Part shown: positions 1 to 5,464 of the stretch, in pieces
How the letters are laid out: the number at the start of each line of letters is the position of its first letter
How positions within the stretch are numbered: the stretch's first letter is position 1
NCBI GenBank assembly: GCA_003158505.1
Contig: PMJK01000175.1
Coordinates: forward strand, 1-5,466
Length of the DNA: 5,466 bases
Source of the DNA: Holophagaceae bacterium
GTDB lineage: Bacteria; Acidobacteriota; Holophagae; Holophagales; Holophagaceae
Direction of reading: 5' to 3'
Program-made: the position numbers and the translations under genes
Notes under the pieces: generated by a model
Database searches by the model: none
What the model saw: only the letters and a program-made list of their open reading frames with translations
Told to the model about the DNA's origin: nothing

Positions 1-635
1 CCATCGATGCTCACCATGACCACCCGGGCAGGATGGCCCACGGGGCCGGACTCGAGGCCGGCCTTGGCCAGCTGCTTGGGCACGAGGAGGGTGGCCCAAG
101 CACAGGCAGCCCAGATCCCCAAGCTGAGCATCTTCCGCCAGCGGGGGGTCTGGGAGAAGGTCAGTCCCTGCCAGAAGCAGAGCCCCGTCAGAAGGGTGAC
201 GACGACCAGCCCCAGGCCCAGGGGCAGGAGGTTGATCCCCGGCAGTAACCGCAGGGTGGTGGGGACCTCCCACCACAGCCAGGTGTGGGTGGCTAAGCCG
301 AACCCCAGGCTGACCCAGAATCCGTGGCGCAGGGACCAGCGGTCCCAATCCCCGGACTGGAAGAGCGGTGACTTCAGCAGGAGCAGGCCCAACAGGCTCT
401 GGATGAAAGCCGTACCTGCGTAAAGGGGCAGGATCTCGGTGAGGGCGGCCTTCAGGAAGAATTGCTGAATGGCGACGACGGTGAAGCCCTTCTCCATCAG
501 GTGGTTGACGACCCCCCCCGTGAGGGTGAAGAGGAAACTCAGCACCAGGAGCAGGACAAAGAGGGCCAACCCGCCCAGGATGGGCCCCAGCCAGCGCAGC
601 AGCAGGTGTCGGGTTGGAGGGGTTGAAACGGGCAT
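1..635 (-). CDS. Membrane protein with probable C-terminal alkaline-phosphatase/sulfatase-fold domain (partial, N-terminal 211 residues)
   Basis: The reading frame opens at ATG 635-633 and stays open to the left edge, so the 3' part is missing. The visible 211 residues begin MPVSTPPTRH and contain about five hydrophobic segments, roughly residues 14-39, 55-87, 105-121, 131-154 and 169-186. A short polar linker (about 187-203) follows, then ARVVMVSID at the edge; the next codon begins GG, so Gly. A hydrophobic strand ending in D-G is how the catalytic domain starts in the alkaline phosphatase superfamily (sulfatases, type I phosphodiesterases, LtaS/EptA-like transferases), where this Asp binds metal. 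The expected product is an inner-membrane protein with a periplasmic hydrolase or phospho-transferase domain. Only nine residues of that domain are visible, so subfamily and substrate are unknown. The gene follows the pilin gene on the same strand across a terminator. The upstream GGA is a weak ribosome binding site. The reading frame is well supported; the function is inference. Confidence 0.72.
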   Translation of the reverse strand, partial: MPVSTPPTRHLLLRWLGPILGGLALFVLLLVLSFLFTLTGGVVNHLMEKGFTVVAIQQFFLKAALTEILPLYAGTAFIQSLLGLLLLKSPLFQSGDWDRWSLRHGFWVSLGFGLATHTWLWWEVPTTLRLLPGINLLPLGLGLVVVTLLTGLCFWQGLTFSQTPRWRKMLSLGIWAACAWATLLVPKQLAKAGLESGPVGHPARVVMVSID

Positions 636-644
636 GGATCATCC

Positions 645-678
645 AAAAAAAAGAGGGGGGGAGTCGTCTCCCCCCTCT
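645..678 (-). terminator. Rho-independent terminator after the pilin gene
   Basis: Read on the minus strand, AGAGGGGGGAG pairs with CTCCCCCCCTCT across a four-base ACGA loop. One C is left as a bulge, because six G face seven C. Eight U follow directly (plus-strand A 645-652). The pilin stop codon is about 22 bases upstream, and the start codon of the next minus-strand gene is only ten bases beyond the U-tract. This is a textbook intrinsic terminator and should end most pilin transcripts. Confidence 0.93.
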
Positions 679-699
679 CCATGAAAGCAAGCTATCAGA

Positions 700-1209
700 C
701 TACTCGATGGCAACGACCTTGGTGCGCTTCTTGGAGTTCGCGGGCGTGTCCGACTGGGAACTGGCGTTCAGCAGCACCGCGCCACCCAGGAAACCGATGC
801 CGGTAGCCGCAGGTGTCTGGATGTTGAAAACCGAAACCCCTTTGACCGTGGCCTGTCCAGCCATACTCGTGGCATAGGTTGAGGCCGTCTGGCCAGTGGC
901 AGCTGTGCCAACGGTGGTGTTAAATGCCGCCGCGGAGCCGTCCCAGGGGTTCTTGTCATTGGCGGCGGTGGTCTGGAGATAAGTGCTCAGGTTGGTGATG
1001 ATGGCTGCGGAAGCGAGGCCTGCTTCCTTGCCCTTGTCCCACTGACCGGCCAGATCAGCGATGCGGCTGGTCATGTTCTCCAGGGCGGCCTTGTCACGGG
1101 CCCGGGCGCGCTGACTGAGCAGGGCCGGGATGGCGATGGCGCTGATGATACCGATGATCGCGAGGACCAACAGCAGTTCGATGAGGGTGAAACCTGATTG
1201 CTTCTTCAT
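700..1209 (-). CDS. pilA: Type IV major pilin (prepilin, PilA-like)
   Basis: The 169-residue prepilin has a six-residue leader, MKKQSG, then the class III signal FTLIELLLVLAIIGIISAIAIP. Cleavage by the prepilin peptidase is expected after Gly6, with N-methylation of Phe7. The mature chain (163 residues) carries the invariant Glu5 and Pro22 and a hydrophobic helix of about 25 residues (7-31) that packs in the pilus core. The charged RARARDKAALENM segment that follows is typical of PilA. The globular part has no cysteine, so there is no C-terminal disulfide loop, and residues about 92-122 are Thr/Ser/Ala/Gly-rich. The ATG at 1209 is chosen because it gives the short leader and sits six bases after AAGGAG; the upstream ATG at 1371 would add 54 unrelated residues. 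A sigma-54-like promoter precedes the gene and a strong terminator follows. Its length and lone position suit a major pilin; a minor pilin or pseudopilin is less likely. Confidence 0.95.
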   Translation of the reverse strand: MKKQSGFTLIELLLVLAIIGIISAIAIPALLSQRARARDKAALENMTSRIADLAGQWDKGKEAGLASAAIITNLSTYLQTTAANDKNPWDGSAAAFNTTVGTAATGQTASTYATSMAGQATVKGVSVFNIQTPAATGIGFLGGAVLLNASSQSDTPANSKKRTKVVAIE

Positions 1210-1215
1210 GGGCGT

Positions 1216-1221
1216 CTCCTT
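1216..1221 (-). promoter_or_regulatory. Ribosome binding site of the pilin gene
   Basis: On the minus strand AAGGAG lies six bases before the ATG at 1209. It is the strongest correctly spaced Shine-Dalgarno sequence in the window, and it decides the pilin start against the upstream in-frame ATG at 1371. Confidence 0.9.
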
Positions 1222-1243
1222 GGGAATGGGCCGAGGCAAGAAT

Positions 1244-1259
1244 ATCAAGTCTCGTGCCA
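1244..1259 (-). promoter_or_regulatory. Probable sigma-54 (RpoN) promoter of the pilin gene
   Basis: The minus strand reads TGGCACG-AGAC-TTGAT. This fits the sigma-54 consensus TGGCACG-N4-TTGCW at every defined position except the C of the -12 GC, which is A here. The -24 half is perfect and the spacing is exact. Transcription would begin near 1233, leaving a leader of about 24 bases that holds AAGGAG. Many type IV pilin genes are transcribed by RpoN with the activator PilR, so position and context agree. The -12 mismatch is the main doubt. A sigma-70 alternative upstream (TTGTCA at 1306-1301) has only a poor -10. Confidence 0.75.
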
Positions 1260-1355
1260 CAGCTGCATTGAAGTCTAAAGATGAGTGTTCATCGGCTATT
1301 TGACAAGAAAAGGTTATTTCACCCGCCCCGACTGGGGGTTTGAGGTTTGGTTGAA

Positions 1356-1442
1356 TGACCCGCCGGGTCATGCAGGGTGACGTGAAGGGTCACTGGGTCC
1401 CCCGGCAGGGTGACCACGTCCTACCGAGGGTGAGCTGACCCC
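1356..1442. repeat. Cluster of GGGTSA/TGACCC half-sites with a 15-bp palindrome, possible activator-binding region
   Basis: TGACCCG-C-CGGGTCA at 1356-1370 is a perfect inverted repeat with seven-base arms. Around it GGGTCA or GGGTGA recurs at 1365, 1375, 1387, 1408 and 1428, with GGGTCC at 1395 and TGACCCC at 1436. GGTGAC repeats directly at 1376-1381 and 1409-1414, 33 bp apart. GGTCAC at 1388-1393 and GTGACC at 1410-1415 form an inverted pair centred 22 bp apart. These spacings are close to whole helical turns. The palindrome centre lies about 130 bp upstream of the predicted pilin start, a distance usual for enhancer sites of sigma-54 activators. Protein binding is inference; GC-rich DNA gives some of these words by chance. 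Confidence 0.4.
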
Positions 1443-1520
1443 GGACGCTCGAATTCGCCCTCTACCCTTGCTCCTGTAGGCGGGGGCAGGCGGGGAGCGA
1501 AGGCCCCGGGCCCGATCGGG

Positions 1521-1526
1521 TAGACT
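1521..1526 (+). promoter_or_regulatory. -10-like element of a probable leaderless promoter for the GT-C gene
   Basis: TAGACT (pattern TANNNT) is followed by six C and then the ATG at 1533. This places the predicted transcription start at or within a base of the start codon. No Shine-Dalgarno sequence lies upstream of the ATG. The combination of a -10 element about six bases before ATG and no ribosome binding site is the usual signature of leaderless genes. No good -35 hexamer is seen at 16-18 bp. Confidence 0.5.
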
Positions 1527-1532
1527 CCCCCC

Positions 1533-3224
1533 ATGACCGAAGGCGAACCCGTTTCACGTCGATGGACACTCCTGGGCCTGGGCGCGCTCGCCGCCCTGTT
1601 CCTGCTGAGCCTCTACCTGGCCTGGAACCGGATCATCCAGGTGGACGAGGCGCAGAACGTGATGATGGCGCGCCTCATCGCTTTCCACCGCACTGGCGAA
1701 TTCATGGCCAGCGCGCCCCTGATGCTGTTGGGCCCCGTGATCTGGATCGCCAAGGGGGCCGGGTCCAGTGTTGATCTGTTCCATCAGGTCCGGCTGCTCT
1801 TCGCGGGCTGGATGTGGGTGAATCTAGTGCTCATGGTGAAAGCTTCCGGTGTGCGCCTTCGAAGCAGGGAGGGATTGTTCCTGCTTCTCTTGGGAGCCAC
1901 GCTGGAACCCCTCTGGGACTACGGCTTCGAGATCCGGCACGACAACCTGCTGCTGACCGGAGTGCTGGCCCTGTGGCTGCTCCTGCGTCCCTTGGGCAAG
2001 CCGTTTCCCAAGGCCCATCTGCTCGCCGGGGCCCTGGCCGTGCTGATGCAGCTTGTGGCCTTCAAGGCCTTCCTCTATTCGGTCCCTGTCATCGGGTTCT
2101 TCCTTGTTTTCCCTCCGATGCCGTCCAGGGACCGGTGGCGCCCTGCAATTGAGACCCTTGCGGGGGTTGTGCTTGGCCTCCTCCTGGGGTGGCTTTTCTA
2201 TCGAGTGGCCGGCGCGTGGCCCCTATTCGTGGAGAGCTTCAAGGTCGGAGCACGATTTTCAGTGGGTGGAGTCGAACGCTTCGCGCCCTGGGGGACGCTC
2301 CACCGCCTCCTGCTGCAGGTTCCCCTCCTGGTCGGCGGCGCCCTGGCGGTCCTTGTGGTGCCGCTGCTCCGCCTGCGTGGCGGTCCCAGAGAGCGTCTGC
2401 GCCAGCTATTCAGGGATCCGTTCACGCCGGAATGGATCTTCCTGGTGATCTGCCTTGCGGCTTTCCTGGCCAATCCCACACCCTTCCCCTACAACCTGGT
2501 GCTCCTGGTGCCCCCGCTTTTCATCGGGGTGCTCCGCCATCGCGCTCCCTTGGTGAAGGCCATCGGGGAATCCGCTCAGGGCTGGCTGCTCTGGCCCCTT
2601 CTGGCCTCGGCCCACCTCCTGCCCTGGCTGACGGGCACCCCGCGGCACTTCGACCTGACCAATGAACGGCAGATGCGGGTCGCCACGCTCGCCGAGAGCC
2701 TCACCGACCCCTCCCGCCATCGGGTTTTCGATGGATCGGGCCTGGTCCCCACCCGGGATCCCATCGGCTACCACTGGCTGATCCACACGTTCACCATCCG
2801 CCCTTTGAGCGATGGAACCTGGCCCAGCGTCCGGAGCCAGCTGGCTGACCGCGAGGTTCCGGTCATCCTGCCCAACTACCGCACGAACTGGCTGCCGGAG
2901 CCAGACCAGCAATTCATCGCGGATCATTACCTGTCGCTGGCCCAGGACTTCCTCCTGGTGGGAGCCAGGTTGGAGAAGGGGGAAGGCCGATGGATGGCCC
3001 TGGCCACCGGCAACTACTTATTGCGTCTCCAGGGCGCGGGCGAAGCCTGGATCGAGGTGGATGGCCTGCGGGTTCCGCCCGGCCCCTTTCACTTGGAGCG
3101 GGGGCCCCACCGCTTCCGGTTTCCCGCGTCGCAAACCCTCACCGTGATCTGGTGCGGGCCGCAGGGCCAATCCCTGCCGAGCCTCGAGAACACCCGCCAG
3201 CCGCTCTTCATCAATTGGTACTGA
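1533..3224 (+). CDS. GT-C fold membrane glycosyltransferase (ArnT/PMT-like, GT39-related)
   Basis: This 563-residue protein is predicted to move a sugar from a polyprenyl-phosphate carrier to an acceptor on the outer face of the inner membrane. Residues 1-365 are highly hydrophobic with about ten membrane segments. Right after the first helix (about 12-30) comes IIQVDEAQN; Asp38-Glu39 fit the acidic motif that GT-C enzymes carry in their first external loop. FEIRHDNLLL (132-141) matches the Arg-x-Asp-bearing second loop of GT39 relatives. NPTPFPYNLVLLVPPL (314-329) resembles the late Tyr/Pro helix of the family. Residues about 370-563 are soluble and probably periplasmic. They include NYLLRLQGAGEAWIEVDG (494-511), which looks like a small beta domain. 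The gene is divergent from the pilin and followed after 157 bp by the SDR gene. The acceptor could be pilin, lipid A or a glycan; the class is firm but the substrate is unknown. Confidence 0.82.
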   Translation: MTEGEPVSRRWTLLGLGALAALFLLSLYLAWNRIIQVDEAQNVMMARLIAFHRTGEFMASAPLMLLGPVIWIAKGAGSSVDLFHQVRLLFAGWMWVNLVLMVKASGVRLRSREGLFLLLLGATLEPLWDYGFEIRHDNLLLTGVLALWLLLRPLGKPFPKAHLLAGALAVLMQLVAFKAFLYSVPVIGFFLVFPPMPSRDRWRPAIETLAGVVLGLLLGWLFYRVAGAWPLFVESFKVGARFSVGGVERFAPWGTLHRLLLQVPLLVGGALAVLVVPLLRLRGGPRERLRQLFRDPFTPEWIFLVICLAAFLANPTPFPYNLVLLVPPLFIGVLRHRAPLVKAIGESAQGWLLWPLLASAHLLPWLTGTPRHFDLTNERQMRVATLAESLTDPSRHRVFDGSGLVPTRDPIGYHWLIHTFTIRPLSDGTWPSVRSQLADREVPVILPNYRTNWLPEPDQQFIADHYLSLAQDFLLVGARLEKGEGRWMALATGNYLLRLQGAGEAWIEVDGLRVPPGPFHLERGPHRFRFPASQTLTVIWCGPQGQSLPSLENTRQPLFINWY

Positions 3225-3346
3225 TCGCAGGCACACCTCAGGCCACCCCGAGCGGCGCGAATGGATGGCCCCTGGGCCGGGAGGGTCCACGCTCCGGTGA
3301 CTGCCAGGCCTGCAACAGGAGGGCGTAAGGTCAGGGCCAGGTGCAC

Positions 3347-3359
3347 TAGGATGGAGGAG
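3347..3359 (+). promoter_or_regulatory. Possible -10 element and displaced Shine-Dalgarno before the SDR gene
   Basis: The 157-bp gap 3225-3381 has no clear terminator for the GT-C gene. Near its end TAGGAT (3347-3352) resembles a -10 hexamer and would start transcription near 3359. GGAGGAG (3353-3359) is a perfect-looking Shine-Dalgarno but ends 22 bases before the TTG start, with no in-frame ATG, GTG or TTG at the normal distance. Either the promoter or the Shine-Dalgarno reading may be right, but hardly both, because the predicted transcript start falls at the end of the GGAGGAG. Confidence 0.3.
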
Positions 3360-3381
3360 AATTCTTTTCGCGAGATCCGGC

Positions 3382-4407
3382 TTGAACCCAGCCCCCGACC
3401 CCTATGAACGCCCCTCCTCCGTTCCCTGGCGGGAGCTGGCCGGACGGAGGATCTTCCTGACTGGAGGCACCGGGTTCGTGGGTTGCAACCTGCTCGAGGC
3501 CTACACCCGGGCCTGGGATCGGGATGGCCTGGGCGGGCGGATCTCGGTGCTGACGCGCCATCCAGAGGCCTTCCGGATCAAGGCGCCGGCATTGGCTGGG
3601 CACCCCAGCGTGGAGGTGCTTCAAGGCGATCTGGCGGACTGCGACTTTGGCGCCACCACCTGGGACATGGTGATCCATGCGGCGGTGGAATATGGGGAAC
3701 CCCTGGAACTCCTCGAGCACAACCTGCAGGCTACGCGGCACGTTCTAGATCTGGTCCGGCGCTGGGGTGCCAGTCGGGTGCTCTTCACCAGCTCGGGGGC
3801 TGTCTATGGTCCCCAATCTCCGAGCCTCGGCCACATCGATGAGGTTTATGGCGGCGCCCCGCCTCTCGTCGGTTCCAGTGCCTACGGAAAGGCCAAACGG
3901 GCCGCGGAATTGCTCGGCCTGCTGCATGGGGATCGGCACGGCCATGCCTTCCTGATCGCCCGTGGCTTCGCATTCCTGGGGCCTTGGCTTCCATTGGACG
4001 GCTCCGGCGCCGTCGGGAACTTCATCGGTGATGCGCTGGCGGGGCGACCCATCCGAGTGAAGGGCGATGGACGGCCTTATCGATCCTACCTCTACGGAGA
4101 GGACCTCGCGGACTGGCTCTGGACCATCCTGCTCCGTGGAGCCCATGGACGACCCTACAACGTCGGGTCGGGTGAGGCTATCAGCATCGCGGAGCTTGCC
4201 CGCCGGGTTCGAGGCCTCCTGGCACCCGATCTGGAGGTCCAGATCACCTTGGAACCTGGGCAGGGAGCTTCTCCGAGGTACGTGCCATCGGTGGAACGGG
4301 CCTGCCTGGAATTGGGACTCACGCCGCGCGTGGGTCTTGATGAAGCCATCCTGCGAACGGCCCGGTGGAACTGTGATCGGCCCAGACCGGACAAAGGCCT
4401 ACCCTAA
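3382..4407 (+). CDS. NAD(P)-dependent nucleotide-sugar epimerase/dehydratase (extended SDR family)
   Basis: The 341-residue protein has the extended short-chain dehydrogenase/reductase layout. An N-terminal Rossmann motif TGGTGFVG (27-34) binds NAD(P), GDLAD (82-86) follows beta-3, and TSSGAVYG (136-143) carries the catalytic Ser. The catalytic pair is Y168-xxx-K172 in SSAYGKAKRAAE. C-terminal motifs are RGFAFLGPWLPLDG (194-207), YRSYLYGEDLADWLW (233-247) and RPYNVGSGEAISIAELA (257-273), typical of enzymes acting on dTDP-, CDP- or UDP-sugars. The product should be cytoplasmic and alter a nucleotide-bound hexose. Substrate and exact reaction (4-epimerase, dehydratase or 4-ketoreductase) cannot be read from the sequence. 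The only common start codon in frame before the Rossmann fold is TTG 3382, with just a weak GAGA before it. It sits between two glycosyltransferase genes, which supports a role as supplier of the activated sugar. Confidence 0.87.
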   Translation: MNPAPDPYERPSSVPWRELAGRRIFLTGGTGFVGCNLLEAYTRAWDRDGLGGRISVLTRHPEAFRIKAPALAGHPSVEVLQGDLADCDFGATTWDMVIHAAVEYGEPLELLEHNLQATRHVLDLVRRWGASRVLFTSSGAVYGPQSPSLGHIDEVYGGAPPLVGSSAYGKAKRAAELLGLLHGDRHGHAFLIARGFAFLGPWLPLDGSGAVGNFIGDALAGRPIRVKGDGRPYRSYLYGEDLADWLWTILLRGAHGRPYNVGSGEAISIAELARRVRGLLAPDLEVQITLEPGQGASPRYVPSVERACLELGLTPRVGLDEAILRTARWNCDRPRPDKGLP

Positions 4408-4516
4408 AGAACAAACAACGCCTGCGAAGGTCGAGCCAGCCGCAAGATTGGATTCACCGGACGCTCGCGGAATGGACCTTGCTGAAGTCATCGCCATGAT
4501 CAGATAGGTAGGCAAA
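4408..4516 (+). other. Gap between SDR and GT2 genes, with a possible 11-codon leader ORF
   Basis: This 109-bp spacer has no terminator-like hairpin with a U-tract, so the SDR and GT2 genes may share a transcript. It contains a tiny reading frame, MDLAEVIAMIR (4472-4507), whose stop lies nine bases before the GT2 start. Its own ribosome binding site is poor, so it may be chance. The GT2 gene has a modest AGGTAGG (4506-4512) four bases before its ATG, overlapping the stop codon of the tiny frame. Confidence 0.4.
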
Positions 4517-5464
4517 ATGAACAAGCCCCTCATCAGCATCGTCAGCCCCGCCTACAACGAATCTGACAACATCCGCCGGTGCCATGAGGAGGTGGCTCGG
4601 GTGATGGCTCCGCTTCTGGGTCAATACGACTACGAGCACCTGTTCGGAGACAACTGCAGCACTGACGACACTCTGGCCATTCTCAAAGAGATCGCCTCCA
4701 AAGACCGGCGGGTGAAGGTGCTGTCCTATTCGCGGAACTTCGGGGCTGAGAAAAGCGGGATGACGCTCCTTCGCCACGCCCGTGGGAATGTGATCGTGAG
4801 CTTGGCCAGCGACCTGCAGGACCCCGTGGACATGATTCCGGTTTTCATCACCCGGTGGCGGGAGGGATACGACGTGGTCTGGGGAGTTTACGAGAACGCC
4901 AGTGACACCTGGCTCATGAAGAAAGCACGGCAATCCTTCTACCACCTCATCGACCACCTTTCGGAGGAAAAGACGCCGAAGAACCACGCCGGGTTCGGAT
5001 TGTTCAGTCGCCGCGTCATCCAGGAGGTGGTGATGCTCGATGAACAAAACCCGTACACACGAGGCATGATCGCCTGTGTCGGATTCCCCTCCATTGAGGA
5101 GCCATACCGTAAAATCGGCCGGTCCCTGGGAACCTCCAAGCACCGGTTGGGATTCCTTATGGAATTCGGCATGAACGCGATCATAAGCCACAGCCTGGTA
5201 CCCTTGCGGATCGCCACCTTCCTGGGGGTCGCCCTGGCGGGAATGGCCATCCTCATGGCCTTCCTCTACGCCTGGATCAAAATCTTCAACTGGAACTTTC
5301 AGGCCCCGGGCGCAACCACCACCATCGTCATCGTCCTTTTCTTCAGCGGGGTGCAACTCTTCTTCTTGGGTATCCTCGGGGAGTACATCGGGGCCATCCA
5401 CGCCCAGGTACGCCGCACGCCATTCGTGATCATCCGGGAGAAGGTCAATTTCGACGAACCTTGA
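4517..5464 (+). CDS. GT2 polyprenyl-phosphate glycosyltransferase with C-terminal membrane helices (GtrB/DPM1-like)
   Basis: The 315-residue enzyme should transfer a sugar from a nucleotide donor to a polyprenyl phosphate at the cytoplasmic face of the inner membrane. The GT-A domain starts ISIVSPAYNE (6-15). GDNCSTDDT (44-52) is the nucleotide-binding turn. SRNFGAEKSG (72-81) and ASDLQDPVDMIP (97-108) match the family's NFG and DLQDP motifs. REGYDVVWGV (115-124), FYHLIDHLSE (141-150) and AGFGLFSRRVI (158-168) continue the pattern. Two membrane helices follow (about 229-252 and 267-290), then GEYIG and a short cytoplasmic RR-PFVI tail. The usual DADLQDP reads ASDLQDP, and the usual DFRL reads GFGL. 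From memory both changes mark one subgroup of this family, so I do not take the enzyme as inactive. ATG 4517 follows AGGTAGG. The stop codon ends two bases before the right edge. The sugar is unknown. Confidence 0.9.
   Translation: MNKPLISIVSPAYNESDNIRRCHEEVARVMAPLLGQYDYEHLFGDNCSTDDTLAILKEIASKDRRVKVLSYSRNFGAEKSGMTLLRHARGNVIVSLASDLQDPVDMIPVFITRWREGYDVVWGVYENASDTWLMKKARQSFYHLIDHLSEEKTPKNHAGFGLFSRRVIQEVVMLDEQNPYTRGMIACVGFPSIEEPYRKIGRSLGTSKHRLGFLMEFGMNAIISHSLVPLRIATFLGVALAGMAILMAFLYAWIKIFNWNFQAPGATTTIVIVLFFSGVQLFFLGILGEYIGAIHAQVRRTPFVIIREKVNFDEP

Larger units (their letters stand above)
1210..1532. promoter_or_regulatory. Divergent intergenic region between the pilin and GT-C genes
   Basis: This 323-bp gap separates two divergently transcribed genes. 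On the pilin side it holds the ribosome binding site and the sigma-54-like promoter (1244-1259). The middle (about 1356-1442) carries repeated GGGTSA-type half-sites and one perfect palindrome. On the GT-C side there is a TAGACT -10-like element directly before the ATG. The stretch 1280-1320 is AT-richer than its surroundings, which could favour DNA bending by IHF, although I see no clear IHF consensus. I find no convincing open reading frame in it. Confidence 0.7.

Noticed and set aside
7..423. 138-residue plus-strand frame at the left end
   Set aside because: It is antisense to the hydrophobic membrane-protein frame and has the Arg/Pro/Ser-rich composition of a shadow frame.
1300..1322. TTGACA at 1300-1305 as a plus-strand sigma-70 promoter
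   Set aside because: No -10-like hexamer follows at 16-18 bp, and the start codon of the plus-strand gene is more than 200 bp away.
1210..1371. 54-residue N-terminal extension of the pilin from the upstream ATG
   Set aside because: It would destroy the short prepilin leader, spans the sigma-54-like promoter and has no ribosome binding site; the ATG at 1209 has AAGGAG.
2406..2927. 173-residue minus-strand frame inside the GT-C gene
   Set aside because: It is a shadow of the GT-C reading frame with no ribosome binding site, motif or hydrophobic pattern of its own.
3280..3300. Possible terminator hairpin after the GT-C gene (for example GGCCC-CT-GGGCC near 3266-3277)
   Set aside because: The stem is short, the two-base loop is unfavourable and no U-tract follows; such words are common in GC-rich spacers.
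4800..4830. Loss of the first Asp in the GT2 DxD motif as a sign of an inactive enzyme
   Set aside because: ASDLQDP together with AGFGL looks like a known subgroup pattern of these enzymes, and all other motifs and both membrane helices are intact.
4454..5401. Long 315-residue open frame on the minus strand under the GT2 gene
   Set aside because: It is antisense to a gene with clear family motifs and full length. Its translation is rich in Asp, Glu, Gly and His with no recognisable motif, as expected from the reverse complement of a GC-rich gene.
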